Source: Sphingomonas naasensis (lineage in GTDB: Bacteria; Pseudomonadota; Alphaproteobacteria; Sphingomonadales; Sphingomonadaceae). Taken from it: a stretch of 64,000 nucleotides of DNA. The notes beneath the pieces were generated by a model. The model worked only from the letters and a program-made list of their open reading frames with translations. It searched no databases and had not been told where the DNA came from. The stretch is from contig NZ_SRXU01000009.1 in NCBI RefSeq assembly GCF_004792695.1, positions 1 to 64,000 of the forward strand, in the 5' to 3' direction. The position numbers and the translations under genes are program-made. Shown one piece after another: positions 8,701-16,996 of the stretch; within the stretch, counting starts at the first letter, position 1, and each line of letters begins with the position of its first letter.

Positions 8701-9822
8701 ATGCTCGACGACGCGCGTTTTGGCCTGAGCCGCACCGCCACGCTCCCCGGGCCGCTCCGGCTCGACGGCGGCGTGCTGCTGTCGCCGGTCGACATCGCCT
8801 ATGAGACCTATGGCGATCTCGCCCCCGATGCCGGCAATGCGATCCTCGTCTGCCACGCGCTGACCGGCGACCATCATGTCGCGTCCGAGCATCCGGTGAC
8901 CGGCAAGCCGGGCTGGTGGGCGCGGATGGTGGGGCCGGGCAAGCCAATCGACACCGACCGCTATTTCGTGATCTGCGTCAATGTGCTGGGCTCGTGTCTC
9001 GGCTCGTCGGGGCCGGCCAGCGTCAATCCCGCGACCGGCAAGCTCTGGGCAATGGCGTTTCCGGTGATCACCATCCGCGACATGGTGCGCGCGCAGGCGA
9101 TGCTGCTCGACCATCTCGGCATCGCGAAGCTGTTCGCGGCGGTCGGCGGATCGATGGGCGGGATGCAGGCGCTGAGCTGGGCGGCGACCTTTCCCGAGCG
9201 CGTGGCATCGGCGGTGGTGATCGCCAGCGCGGCGCGGCACTCCGCCCAGAACATCGCCTTTCACGAAGTCGGGCGGCAGGCGATCATGGCCGATCATCGC
9301 TGGCGCGGCGGCGACTATTATGCCGACAACGATCCCCCATCCTCGGGGCTGGCGGTGGCGCGGATGGCGGCGCACATCACCTATCTCTCCGAGGCCGGGC
9401 TCACCGCCAAATTCGGGCGCAAGCTGCAGAGCCGGGACGCCAAGACCTTCGGGTTCGACGCCGATTTCCAGGTCGAGAGCTATCTCCGGCACCAGGGGCT
9501 GAGCTTCGTCGACCGGTTCGACGCCAACTCGTATCTCTACATCACCCGCGCGCTCGACTATTTCGATCTCGCCGAGGAGCATGGCGGCACGCTCGCCAAT
9601 GCGTTCAAGCGTGGCGACACGCGCTTCTGCCTCGTCAGCTTCGACACCGACTGGCTCTATCCGACCAGCGAATCGCGGACAATCGTCCATGCGCTCAACG
9701 CCGCGGGGGCGCCGGTGAGCTTCGTCGAGCTGAAGTCCCCCTTCGGGCACGACGCGTTCCTGCTCGAAAGCCCCGAGCTTGATCGGGTGATCACCGGCTT
9801 TCTCGGCGCGGGGGAGCGCTGA
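8701..9822 (+). CDS. metX: Homoserine O-acetyltransferase (MetX family)
   Basis: Alpha/beta-hydrolase enzyme that acylates homoserine to start methionine synthesis by direct sulfhydrylation. The 373-residue protein has the oxyanion and nucleophile motif GGSMGGMQAL with Ser151, Asp317 in SFDTDWLYP and His350 in FGHDAFL, which form the catalytic triad. Some MetX enzymes prefer succinyl-CoA; the sequence alone does not settle this, so acetyl donor use is an inference. It leads the operon metX-GNAT-metW-pirin, all with overlapping or touching ends. Confidence 0.94.
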   Translation: MLDDARFGLSRTATLPGPLRLDGGVLLSPVDIAYETYGDLAPDAGNAILVCHALTGDHHVASEHPVTGKPGWWARMVGPGKPIDTDRYFVICVNVLGSCLGSSGPASVNPATGKLWAMAFPVITIRDMVRAQAMLLDHLGIAKLFAAVGGSMGGMQALSWAATFPERVASAVVIASAARHSAQNIAFHEVGRQAIMADHRWRGGDYYADNDPPSSGLAVARMAAHITYLSEAGLTAKFGRKLQSRDAKTFGFDADFQVESYLRHQGLSFVDRFDANSYLYITRALDYFDLAEEHGGTLANAFKRGDTRFCLVSFDTDWLYPTSESRTIVHALNAAGAPVSFVELKSPFGHDAFLLESPELDRVITGFLGAGER

Positions 9823-10241
9823 TGGCGACCCGGCTGTCCTTCGACCGCGCCGAGCAGCAGATCGAGGTGATCCACGGTTATCTCAGCCGCTCCTACTGGG
9901 CCGAGGGGATCCCGCGCGCCACCGTCGAGAAGGCGGTCGCCAACAGCCTTTGCGTCGGCGCGTTCGACGGCGCGGCGCAGATCGGATTCGCCCGGCTGAT
10001 CACCGATCGCGCGACCTTCGCCTATCTCGCCGATGTGTTCGTCCTCGAAAGCCATCGCGGGCAGGGCGTCGCGCGGGCGATGCTCGAGGCGCTCGACGCG
10101 CATCCCGAGCTGCAGGGGCTGCGGCGCTGGGCGCTGTTCACCCGCGACATGCAGCCGCTCTATGCGCGGCTCGGCTGGGAGGCCTATCCGCATCCCGATC
10201 GGCTGATGGTCCGCGACATTCCGGATATCTACACGCGATGA
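9822..10241 (+). CDS. GNAT family N-acetyltransferase
   Basis: 139-residue single-domain GNAT. The acetyl-CoA loop appears as VFVLESHRGQGVARAMLEAL (motif A, R/Q-x-x-G-x-G/A), with ALFTRDMQPLYARLGWE forming the C-terminal motif B region. It sits between metX and metW, sharing a base with the metX stop and overlapping the metW start by four bases. The acceptor is unknown; its location suggests an amino acid or a toxic intermediate of the methionine branch, but this is only context. Confidence 0.88.
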   Translation: MATRLSFDRAEQQIEVIHGYLSRSYWAEGIPRATVEKAVANSLCVGAFDGAAQIGFARLITDRATFAYLADVFVLESHRGQGVARAMLEALDAHPELQGLRRWALFTRDMQPLYARLGWEAYPHPDRLMVRDIPDIYTR

Positions 10242-10858
10242 GTGCCCATTCGAGTGATACGCCCCCGGCGTTGCGCCCCGACCTCGCGATCATCGCGCGC
10301 AACGTCCAGCCGGTGACACGCGTCCTCGATGTCGGCTGCGGCGATGGCGCGCTTATGGCGGCGCTGCGCGACCAGCGCGGCTGCGACGCGCGCGGGCTCG
10401 AGCTCGATCCGGCGGACGTCGCCGCGGCGATGGCGCGCGGATTGTCGGTGGTGCAGGGCGACGCCGATACCGACCTCGTCGACTATCCCGACGACAGCTT
10501 CGACTACGCCATCCTCAGCCAGACGCTGCAGACGACGCGGCGGCCCGACGAGGTGCTCGACCAGCTGCTGCGGATCGGACGTCGGGCCTTCGTCTCCTTC
10601 CCCAATTTCGCGCATTGGCGGGTGCGTGCGTCGCTGCTGTTCGGCGGACGGATGCCGGTGACTCGGCTGCTGCCGGTGGCGTGGTACGCGACGCCCAACA
10701 TCCACCATGTCACCGTCGACGATTTCCGCGCGCTGGTGAAGGCGCGGGGGATCCATGTCGAGGAAAGCTGGTTCCTGTCGGGCGACCAGCGCACCGGCTC
10801 GGCCTTCGCCAACGTCTTCGCCGAGCATGCGGTGTTCCTGTTGCGGAAGGATCGATGA
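10238..10858 (+). CDS. metW: Methionine biosynthesis protein MetW
   Basis: 206-residue methyltransferase-fold protein with SAM motif I VLDVGCGDGALM, the acidic GLELDP, and the DFDYAILSQTLQ-type strand typical of MetW. In many proteobacteria metX and metW are neighbours and MetW is needed for full homoserine acyltransferase function; whether it methylates anything is not established. Start ATG 10238 overlaps the GNAT gene and the stop overlaps the pirin start. Confidence 0.93.
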   Translation: MSAHSSDTPPALRPDLAIIARNVQPVTRVLDVGCGDGALMAALRDQRGCDARGLELDPADVAAAMARGLSVVQGDADTDLVDYPDDSFDYAILSQTLQTTRRPDEVLDQLLRIGRRAFVSFPNFAHWRVRASLLFGGRMPVTRLLPVAWYATPNIHHVTVDDFRALVKARGIHVEESWFLSGDQRTGSAFANVFAEHAVFLLRKDR

Positions 10859-11715
10859 GCGCGCGCACGATCCTGTCGGTCCATCCGGCGTATCGCGACG
10901 ATATCGGCGATCTCGTCACCCGGCGGCCGCTGCCCGGGCCGGGCGTCGACCATGTGGGGGCGTTCCTGTTCCTCAACCATCACGGCCCGCAGACCTATCC
11001 GCCAGACAATCGCGGTCTGCCGTTCGGCCCGCACCCCCATCGCGGCTTCGAGACGGTCACCTTCATCCTCGAAGGCGAACTCGCGCATACCGATTCGGCG
11101 GGGCACGAGAGCGTGATCCGCGCGGACGGGATGCAGTGGATGACCGCGGGGCGCGGGATCGTCCATTCCGAGGTCTCGCCGGCGGGCTTCAAGCGCGACG
11201 GCGGGCCGATGGAAATCCTCCAGCTGTGGCTCAACCTGCCCGCGCGGCTCAAGATGACCGCGCCGCGCTATATCGGGCTGCAGGGCGAGGGGATTCCGGC
11301 GATCGCGGCGGACGGCGCGACGGTGAATCTGATCGCCGGCACATGGCAGGGCCGGCAAGGCCCGGTCGAATCGCTGACCGGCACGATGCTCTGCTGGGTC
11401 GCGGCACAGCCGGACGCGGCCGTGACCTTCGAGGGCCTTACCGGGCGCGACGTCTTCCTCTACGCGGCGCGCGGGAATATCGAAGTCGCCCGTCGGCAGG
11501 TACCGCAATTCCATCTCGCGCAATTGAGCGACGGCGAGACAGTGACGATCACGACCGCCGAACCCGCGCTGTTCCTGTTCGGCCATTCCGCACCGATCGA
11601 CGAGCCGATCGTCGCGCACGGGCCGTTCGTGATGAACAGCATCGAGGAGATCCGGCAGGCGTTCGCCGATTACCAGGCGGGCAAGTTCGGGATCGCGGAG
11701 ATCGTCGAGGGGTAG
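10855..11715 (+). CDS. Pirin family protein (bicupin)
   Basis: 286 residues. N-terminal cupin carries the metal-binding pattern FGPHPHRGFETVTFILEGE and, further on, GIVHSEVSP (three His and one Glu as in pirins); the C-terminal cupin is followed by the family tail EEIRQAFADYQAGKFG. Bacterial pirins have reported roles as quercetinase-like dioxygenases or as modulators of pyruvate metabolism; the activity of this one is open. Last gene of the metX operon, with a four-base overlap to metW. A hairpin-rich repeat lies just downstream. Confidence 0.9.
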   Translation: MSARTILSVHPAYRDDIGDLVTRRPLPGPGVDHVGAFLFLNHHGPQTYPPDNRGLPFGPHPHRGFETVTFILEGELAHTDSAGHESVIRADGMQWMTAGRGIVHSEVSPAGFKRDGGPMEILQLWLNLPARLKMTAPRYIGLQGEGIPAIAADGATVNLIAGTWQGRQGPVESLTGTMLCWVAAQPDAAVTFEGLTGRDVFLYAARGNIEVARRQVPQFHLAQLSDGETVTITTAEPALFLFGHSAPIDEPIVAHGPFVMNSIEEIRQAFADYQAGKFGIAEIVEG

Positions 11716-11725
11716 CTCAACCCAA

Positions 11726-11858
11726 ATCCTCCCTCGCGAAGCGGGGGAGGGGGACCATGCGAAGCTGGTGGAGTGGGGCTCTCCACCGGCGATGTCACTT
11801 GGGGAAAGGCCCCCTCCGTCGCCTTCGGCGCCACCTACCCCGCTGCGCGAGGGAGGAT
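11726..11858. repeat. Dispersed palindromic intergenic repeat, full copy 1
   Basis: The ends ATCCTCCCTCGCG and CGCGAGGGAGGAT are inverted copies. The interior holds the blocks GAAGCTGGTGGAG, CTCTCCACCGG, GGCCCCCTCCGTCGCC and TTCGGCGCCACCT. Near-identical full copies lie at 31657-31784 and 60067-60198, and end-only copies at 13140-13166 and 34239-34261. All copies are at gene ends. Each can fold into a long hairpin and probably serves as a transcription end or mRNA-protecting element (inference). Confidence 0.88.
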
Positions 11859-11864
11859 CAAAAA

Positions 11865-12311
11865 CTAGACTCCGCTGCCCCAGTTGACCGTGGCGCGGGT
11901 GCCGCCGTTCATCGGCTCGACGACGATCATCAGACTGCGCTTCGATTGCTCGCCCGCGGAATAGCTGGTCGGGGTCGACAGGCGCTGGCCGAGGCCCGAG
12001 GCATTGGCCTGCTCGCGCGACCAGCCGAGCACCTTGGCAGGCGCTTCCCGCACCCAATAGACGATCGAGCCGCTGACATGGCGCGGCTGGCCATCGGCGC
12101 TCGACACGCAAGTGGTGACCCGCGCGTCGTCATAGACCGGCACGAAATCGGGCTTGTTCGAGCAATCGGCCGCGGCGGTGATCGCCGCGGGCTTGCCCTC
12201 GGCCGCCGCGGCGGCGACATTCTGGCCGGTGGGATCGCGTGTCGTCTCGGTCGAGACTCCGTCGCCACAGGCGCCGGCGAGAAAAGCAATCGTCAGGACG
12301 AGATGGCGCAT
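11865..12311 (-). CDS. Putative lipoprotein
   Basis: 148 residues from ATG 12309-12311, chosen because GGGAG stands seven bases upstream; a longer reading from 12335 starts inside that site. The N-terminus MRHLVLTIAFLAGACGDG is a lipoprotein signal with Cys at about residue 15 (LAGAC). The mature part is Ala-rich, then a domain with two further cysteines and a WVREAPAKVLGWSREQ segment. No known family recognised. It stands 47 bases beyond the ssb stop codon on the same strand, so the two may share transcription. Confidence 0.72.
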   Translation of the reverse strand: MRHLVLTIAFLAGACGDGVSTETTRDPTGQNVAAAAAEGKPAAITAAADCSNKPDFVPVYDDARVTTCVSSADGQPRHVSGSIVYWVREAPAKVLGWSREQANASGLGQRLSTPTSYSAGEQSKRSLMIVVEPMNGGTRATVNWGSGV

Positions 12312-12358
12312 CGGAACTCCCTTTTGGAGGTTCAACGATGCGCCGCCGCGCGGGTTGC

Positions 12359-12916
12359 TCAGAACGGCACGTCGTCGTCGAGATCGTCCGGGAAGCCACC
12401 GCCGAAACCGCCGCTGGCGCCACCGCCGCTGCGCTGGCCGCCGCTGTTGAAGTTGCCGCCGCCGCTACCGCCCCGACTCGACGACTGGCCCGAGAATTCG
12501 TCGCCGCCGGCGCCCCAATCCTCGCCGCCGCCGCTGCTGCGGCCCGCGCCGCCGCCCTGGCCCGGCGCGCCGTCGAGCATGGTCAACACCGAGTTGAAGC
12601 CCTGGAGGACAATCTCGGTCGAATAGCGGTCATTGCCCTGCTGATCCTGCCATTTGCGGGTGGTCAGCGCACCTTCGATATAGACCTTGCTGCCCTTGCG
12701 CAGAAAGCGCTCGGCGACGTTGGCGAGGCCTTCGTTGAACACCTTGACGGTGTGCCACTCGGTCTTTTCCTTGCGCTCGCCCGAATTGCGGTCCTTCCAG
12801 CTCTCCGACGTGGCGATGCGCAGCTCGACCACCTTGCCGCCATTCTGGAACGAGCGCGATTCCGGGTCGCGGCCGAGATTGCCGACCAGAATGACCTTGT
12901 TGACGCTGCCGGCCAT
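12359..12916 (-). CDS. ssb: Single-stranded DNA-binding protein
   Basis: 185 residues. The OB-fold occupies about residues 1-110, opening with MAGSVNKVILVGNLGRDPE and containing EKTEWHTVKVFNEGLA and KGSKVYIEGAL. A Gly/Ser-rich linker follows and the protein ends in the acidic tip DDLDDDVPF, which recruits repair and replication partners. Protects and organises single strands in replication, recombination and repair. Transcribed divergently from the DUF4169 gene across 42 bases; no LexA-type operator was recognised there. Confidence 0.97.
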   Translation of the reverse strand: MAGSVNKVILVGNLGRDPESRSFQNGGKVVELRIATSESWKDRNSGERKEKTEWHTVKVFNEGLANVAERFLRKGSKVYIEGALTTRKWQDQQGNDRYSTEIVLQGFNSVLTMLDGAPGQGGGAGRSSGGGEDWGAGGDEFSGQSSSRGGSGGGNFNSGGQRSGGGASGGFGGGFPDDLDDDVPF

Positions 12917-12958
12917 GGAAACTCCGCTTTCAAACCTGTAGGAAATATCCAGGACGAT

Positions 12959-13132
12959 ATGGCCGATATCATCAACCTGAACAAGGCGAGGAAGGCCCGC
13001 GCGCGCGCCGGCAAGACGGTTCGTGCACAGGAAAATCGCGTGCGCTTTGGACGCACGAAGGCGGAGAAGCAGGCCGATGCGGCCGAGACGGCGAAACTGG
13101 ATCGCCTGCTCGACGATTCGAAGCGGGACTGA
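12959..13132 (+). CDS. DUF4169 family small protein
   Basis: 57 residues, very basic and helical: MADIINLNKARKARARAGK, then NRVRFGRTKAEK and an acidic tail. The opening NLNKARKA and the FGRTK/EK block are the family signature, found in many alphaproteobacteria next to ssb, MmcB or ribbon-helix-helix genes. Function unknown; the composition suggests nucleic acid contact (inference). A short hairpin with a T run follows the stop. Confidence 0.85.
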   Translation: MADIINLNKARKARARAGKTVRAQENRVRFGRTKAEKQADAAETAKLDRLLDDSKRD

Positions 13133-13139
13133 TCAAAAG

Positions 13140-13166
13140 ATCCTCCCCCGCTGCGCGAGGGAGGAT
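13140..13166. terminator. Bidirectional hairpin terminator (end piece of the dispersed repeat)
   Basis: ATCCTCCC and GGGAGGAT form an 8-bp stem around CCGCTGCGCGA. It is flanked by TTTT on the plus side and AAAA on the other, between the convergent DUF4169 gene and feoB. It equals the two ends of the dispersed repeat without the interior. Confidence 0.7.
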
Positions 13167-13167
13167 T

Positions 13168-15018
13168 TTAAAGCCCCAGCGCCACGGCGCTCCAATAGGT
13201 GATTCCCGCCGCGACATAGGCGAGCACGAACAGATAGCCGATCATGAAGGCGGGCCAGCGCCAGCCATTGGTCTCGCGCCGCGCCACCGCGATCGTCGAG
13301 ATGCATTGCGGGGCGAAGACGAACCACATCAGAAAGGCAAGCGCGGTGGGCAGCGTCCAGCGGTTGCGCAGATTCTCGGTGATCGTCGCCTCGCCCTGCG
13401 CGTCCTCGGGATTGTCGACCGCATAGACCGTGCCGATCGCCGCCACCGCCGCCTCGCGCGCCGCCATTGCGGGGAGCAGCGCCAGCGCGATGTCGTGATT
13501 GAAGCCGATCGGCTTGACCACGACCTCGATCCCGCTCGCGATTCGGCCGGCGATCGAATATTCGCTCTGCTTCATCCCGGCAGGCGCCTGCGGGAAGGTG
13601 GCGAGCAGCCAGAGGATCGCCACCGTGGCGGCAATGGTGGTGCCGGCGCGCTTGAGGAAGATCTCGGCGCGTTGCCACAGCCCGAGCGCGACGTCGCGCA
13701 GGCGCGGCAGCTGATATTTGGGCATCTCCATCATGAAGCCCGAGGTCGCGCCCCTGGTGACGGTGCGGCGGAGCACCAACGCCGCGCAAAAGGCGCCGAC
13801 GATGCCGAGGATGTAGAGCGCGAACAGCACGAAGCCCTGCAGGCCGATCCCCGGCACCAGACTGCGCTCGGGGATCAGCGCGCCGATGATGATCGTGTAG
13901 ACCGGCAGCCGCGCCGAGCAGGTCATCAGCGGCGCGATCAGGATCGTGGTGAGCCGGTCCTTCTCGTCGGCGATCGTGCGCGTCGCCATGATTCCGGGGA
14001 CGGCGCAGGCGAAGCTGGACAGCAAGGGAATGAAGGCGCGACCGGACAGCCCGACACTCGCCATCACCCGGTCCATCAGCATCGCGGCGCGGACCATATA
14101 GCCCGTCGCCTCGAGCACGAGGATGAAGGCGAACAGGATCAGGATCTGCGGCAGGAAGACGACGACCGCGCCGACACCGGCGATCAGCCCCTGCACGAGG
14201 AAATCGCGCAGGAAGCCGGCGGGCAGCGCGCCGGCGACGCTGTCCGACAGCCACGCCATGCCGGTCTCGATCCAGCCCATCGGCGCCTCGGCCCAGGCGA
14301 AGACCGACTGGAACATCACGAACATCAGCGCGAGCAGCAGGATCGGTCCGGCGACCGGATGGAGCACGACCGCGTCGAGCCGGTGCGTCCAGCGGCGCGC
14401 CGCGGTCTCCGACACGGTGACCGCGGTGGCGATCTGGCGGGCGCGGCGCTGGAGCACGACGATGTCGTGCTGGACGCCGGCGCCCGGACGCACGCTATGG
14501 ATGCCCCGCACCACCTCGCCGAGCCGATCCTTGAGCGCGTCGAGCCCGCGCTTGCGCACCGCGACGGTGGACACCACGGGCACGCCGAGCTCGCGCTCGA
14601 GCGCCTCGGGATCGAGCTTGAGCCCGTCGCGCTCGGCAAGATCGACCATGTTGAGCGCGACGACGATCGGCAAACCCAGCGCGATCAGCTGGAGCGTGAA
14701 GCGGAGATGATTGTCAAGGTTCGACGCATCGACCACGGTGATGATCGCATCGGGCAGCCGCTCGCCCGTCTGGCGGCCGACGAGCACGTCGCGCGTCACC
14801 TGCTCGTCGGGCGAGGAGGGATCGAGGCTGTAGGCGCCGGGCAGATCGAGCAGCTCGACCGGGCGGCCATCGGGCAGCGCCATCCGCCCGGCGTGACGCT
14901 CGACGGTGACGCCGGGATAGTTGCCGACCTTCTGGCGCGCGCCGGTCAGCGCGTTGAACAGCGCGCTCTTGCCGGCATTGGGGTTGCCGACCAACGCAAC
15001 CAGCGGGGCCTGGTTCAT
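13168..15018 (-). CDS. feoB: Ferrous iron transport protein B
   Basis: 616-residue Fe(II) transporter. The N-terminal G domain has G1 GNPNAGKSALFNALTG, the G3 block DLPGAYSL and G4 NMVD; a helical spacer follows, then the membrane core with the paired Gate motifs including FACAVPGIMATRTI. It is shorter than enteric FeoB (about 770) but within the range of alphaproteobacterial forms. ATG at 15016-15018 overlaps the feoA stop by four bases. Confidence 0.95.
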   Translation of the reverse strand: MNQAPLVALVGNPNAGKSALFNALTGARQKVGNYPGVTVERHAGRMALPDGRPVELLDLPGAYSLDPSSPDEQVTRDVLVGRQTGERLPDAIITVVDASNLDNHLRFTLQLIALGLPIVVALNMVDLAERDGLKLDPEALERELGVPVVSTVAVRKRGLDALKDRLGEVVRGIHSVRPGAGVQHDIVVLQRRARQIATAVTVSETAARRWTHRLDAVVLHPVAGPILLLALMFVMFQSVFAWAEAPMGWIETGMAWLSDSVAGALPAGFLRDFLVQGLIAGVGAVVVFLPQILILFAFILVLEATGYMVRAAMLMDRVMASVGLSGRAFIPLLSSFACAVPGIMATRTIADEKDRLTTILIAPLMTCSARLPVYTIIIGALIPERSLVPGIGLQGFVLFALYILGIVGAFCAALVLRRTVTRGATSGFMMEMPKYQLPRLRDVALGLWQRAEIFLKRAGTTIAATVAILWLLATFPQAPAGMKQSEYSIAGRIASGIEVVVKPIGFNHDIALALLPAMAAREAAVAAIGTVYAVDNPEDAQGEATITENLRNRWTLPTALAFLMWFVFAPQCISTIAVARRETNGWRWPAFMIGYLFVLAYVAAGITYWSAVALGL

Positions 15019-15293
15019 CGACCGGGTTTCGGCGAAACGTGAATCGCGGCGGCGACATGGCGGCGCAGCGCCACGGTCATGCGGCCGATCCGGCAGGCGA
15101 CGGGACCGCGGCCGAGCAGGCCCGCGCGGTGGAGCATCTCGACCTCGACGCCCTCGTCGAGCCCGAGCTCGCGCAGGCGACGACCTTCGGGCTCGGAGAG
15201 CAGGTTCCAGTCGACGGCCGCGACCGTGCCGGGCTTATGACGAGGCAATTGGGCAAGCCGGACGGGCTGGGGAATCGCAGCGGCGACGTTCAT
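15015..15293 (-). CDS. feoA: Ferrous iron transport protein A
   Basis: SH3-like FeoA domain, 92 residues from ATG 15291-15293; an in-frame ATG at 15305 would add four residues. The core RRLRELGLDEGVEVEMLHR and the terminal strand MTVALRRHVAAAI are characteristic. It acts with FeoB at the inner membrane. No clear ribosome site precedes either start, so the message may be leaderless; the AT-rich block just upstream (TTATTGATAAT) could be its -10 region. Confidence 0.88.
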   Translation of the reverse strand: MNVAAAIPQPVRLAQLPRHKPGTVAAVDWNLLSEPEGRRLRELGLDEGVEVEMLHRAGLLGRGPVACRIGRMTVALRRHVAAAIHVSPKPGR

Positions 15294-15302
15294 GCTGCGA
15301 GT

Positions 15303-15316
15303 CATTATCAATAACC
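15303..15316 (-). promoter_or_regulatory. AT-rich dyad before feoA, possible iron-regulator site
   Basis: The plus-strand block CATTATCAATAACC includes the dyad TTAT-CA-ATAA and reads GGTTATTGATAATG on the feoA strand. TGATAAT is a half-site of classical Fur boxes, and GATAAT would also serve as a -10 element placing transcription start at or near the feoA ATG. Only one good half-site is visible, so this is a weak call. Confidence 0.3.
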
Positions 15317-15350
15317 GGGCGCGGGCGCTAGTAGGGGTTATGCGGAAGCG

Positions 15351-16010
15351 TCAAACCACCGGGTAGCGCAGCCGCCCGATGAAGCGCGACAGGCTGGGGC
15401 GGTGCGACGTACGGGCGAGAAAGCCGGCCTTGGCCTTCTCGAACTTCATGATGCCCTCGATCCGGCGGCCGAGGAACGCGCGGGTATCGGCATGGCCCTC
15501 GCTTTCGTCCTGGAGGAACACCGCGATCGTCGCGGCATAGATCGAGCCGAGCAGGCCACGCTTGGTGTAGTGATTATAGTCGGTCGCGGTGTCGCCGGCG
15601 AGGCGCCACATGACATCGGCGGAGCGCCAGCCGAGCTTCGCGGCGCGCACTGCGTTCTGCGGCATGGCGAGGATCGCCGCGGCGCGGCGCAGCGCCTCGC
15701 GATTGCCGGCGAGGATATCGAGCCGGGCCTCGACCAGCGCGGTGATCCGCGCGCGAATCTTCATTGCGGCGAGCTGCTCGGGCGTGAAGCGCGCGGTCAT
15801 GTCGCGGTCGACGCTGGCGAACCACGCATCGATCATCGTCATAGCGCCGCCCTTGAAGGCAAGCCGGGCGACGTCGTGATCGACGCCGCGCGCATCGGCG
15901 GCGACGATCAGCGCGGACTCGTTCCAGCCATCGAACGCGGCATTCGCGGCGACCGCGGGGGCGAGCGCGTCGCGCAGTTCGTCGAGCGTGGCGTCTGCGA
16001 GATCCATCAT
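15351..16010 (-). CDS. COQ9 family ubiquinone biosynthesis protein
   Basis: 219 residues with the COQ9 layout: an N-terminal helical TetR-like region (AFDGWNESALIVAADARGVD) and the conserved C-terminal block RSADVMWRLAGDTATDYNHYTKRG. COQ9 proteins bind lipid and support the COQ7-type hydroxylation step of ubiquinone synthesis. The fold resembles TetR regulators but lacks DNA-binding use. Its start touches the end of the EamA gene, so the two are probably co-transcribed. Confidence 0.9.
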   Translation of the reverse strand: MMDLADATLDELRDALAPAVAANAAFDGWNESALIVAADARGVDHDVARLAFKGGAMTMIDAWFASVDRDMTARFTPEQLAAMKIRARITALVEARLDILAGNREALRRAAAILAMPQNAVRAAKLGWRSADVMWRLAGDTATDYNHYTKRGLLGSIYAATIAVFLQDESEGHADTRAFLGRRIEGIMKFEKAKAGFLARTSHRPSLSRFIGRLRYPVV

Positions 16011-16942
16011 GCCGATTTAGGCTCCCCGTCGGGGGACGCAACCCGCTCCGGCTTGCCGCCGCCGCGGACCAGCACCAGCGCGAGCGCGACGAAGACCGCG
16101 CCGACCGCATCGGCCGCGGCCAGCCGCTCGTCGAACACCACCCAGCCGAGTGCCGCGCCGACGATCGGCTGGATCAGCAAGCCGATGCCGATGACGAGCG
16201 GCGTGAGGTGCCCCAACGCATAGATCATGCAGCCCTGCCCGATCAGCTGGCTCACCACCGCCATCGCGAGCAGCGGCCACCAGCTGTGCGGCCAGATCTG
16301 CTCGCCCAGACCCAAGGCGAGCAGGAGCAGCGGCGGGATCGAGGCGAGCGAGGAGAGCGCCAGCGCCGGGACCGGGGCGAGCCGCGCGCGCACCCGCGTC
16401 ATCAGGATGAAGTAGAGCGCATAGAGCACCCCGGCGAGCAGGCAGAACAGGTCGCCGGCGAGGTTGCGGGTCGACAGGCTCGCCGAACGCCCCATCAGCA
16501 GCGCCGCGCCGACCGCCGCCAGCGCGAGCGCGAGCGCCTGCATGCGCGACGGCCACATCCGCGCGGCGACGAAGCCGTAGATCGGGAAGATCAGCACCGC
16601 GCAATTGCCGAACAAGGTCGAATTGGCGAGCGTGGTGTAGCCGATGCCGACGTGCCAGCTCGCCAGATCGGCGGCGAACGCGACCCCCGCCAGCGCGAGC
16701 ACGCCCCATAGCCCGCGCGACGCGCCGAACGGCCGATCGCCCATCGCCATCGCGGTGCCGAGCAGCATCGGCGTCGCCAGCGCGATCCGCCAGAACCCCG
16801 CCGCGACCGGCCCGACGTCCGCGACGCGGACGAACAGCGGGCCGAAGGCGAGCGCGACATTCGCGATCACCAGCGCGGCGAGCGCCATCGTGGCGTGGCT
16901 ATCGACGCGGGTAGTTTTCCTTGGGGCAAGGGCTTCCTGCAT
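16007..16942 (-). CDS. EamA/DMT family transporter
   Basis: 311 residues with ten predicted membrane segments in two EamA repeats. The first contains FWRIALATP and the second ends with GIGLLIQPIVGAALGWVVFDERL, typical of the drug/metabolite transporter superfamily (RhaT/YdcZ-like exporters). Substrate not deducible. The start ATG 16940-16942 lies only 54 bases from the divergent Old Yellow Enzyme gene; that gap holds a direct repeat of TAGCGCCCT and presumably both promoters. Confidence 0.88.
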   Translation of the reverse strand: MQEALAPRKTTRVDSHATMALAALVIANVALAFGPLFVRVADVGPVAAGFWRIALATPMLLGTAMAMGDRPFGASRGLWGVLALAGVAFAADLASWHVGIGYTTLANSTLFGNCAVLIFPIYGFVAARMWPSRMQALALALAAVGAALLMGRSASLSTRNLAGDLFCLLAGVLYALYFILMTRVRARLAPVPALALSSLASIPPLLLLALGLGEQIWPHSWWPLLAMAVVSQLIGQGCMIYALGHLTPLVIGIGLLIQPIVGAALGWVVFDERLAAADAVGAVFVALALVLVRGGGKPERVASPDGEPKSA

Positions 16943-16996
16943 AGCGCCCTGTAGCGCCCTATCTGGCGCGGACCACAACAAAGGGTTTCTTCCCCC

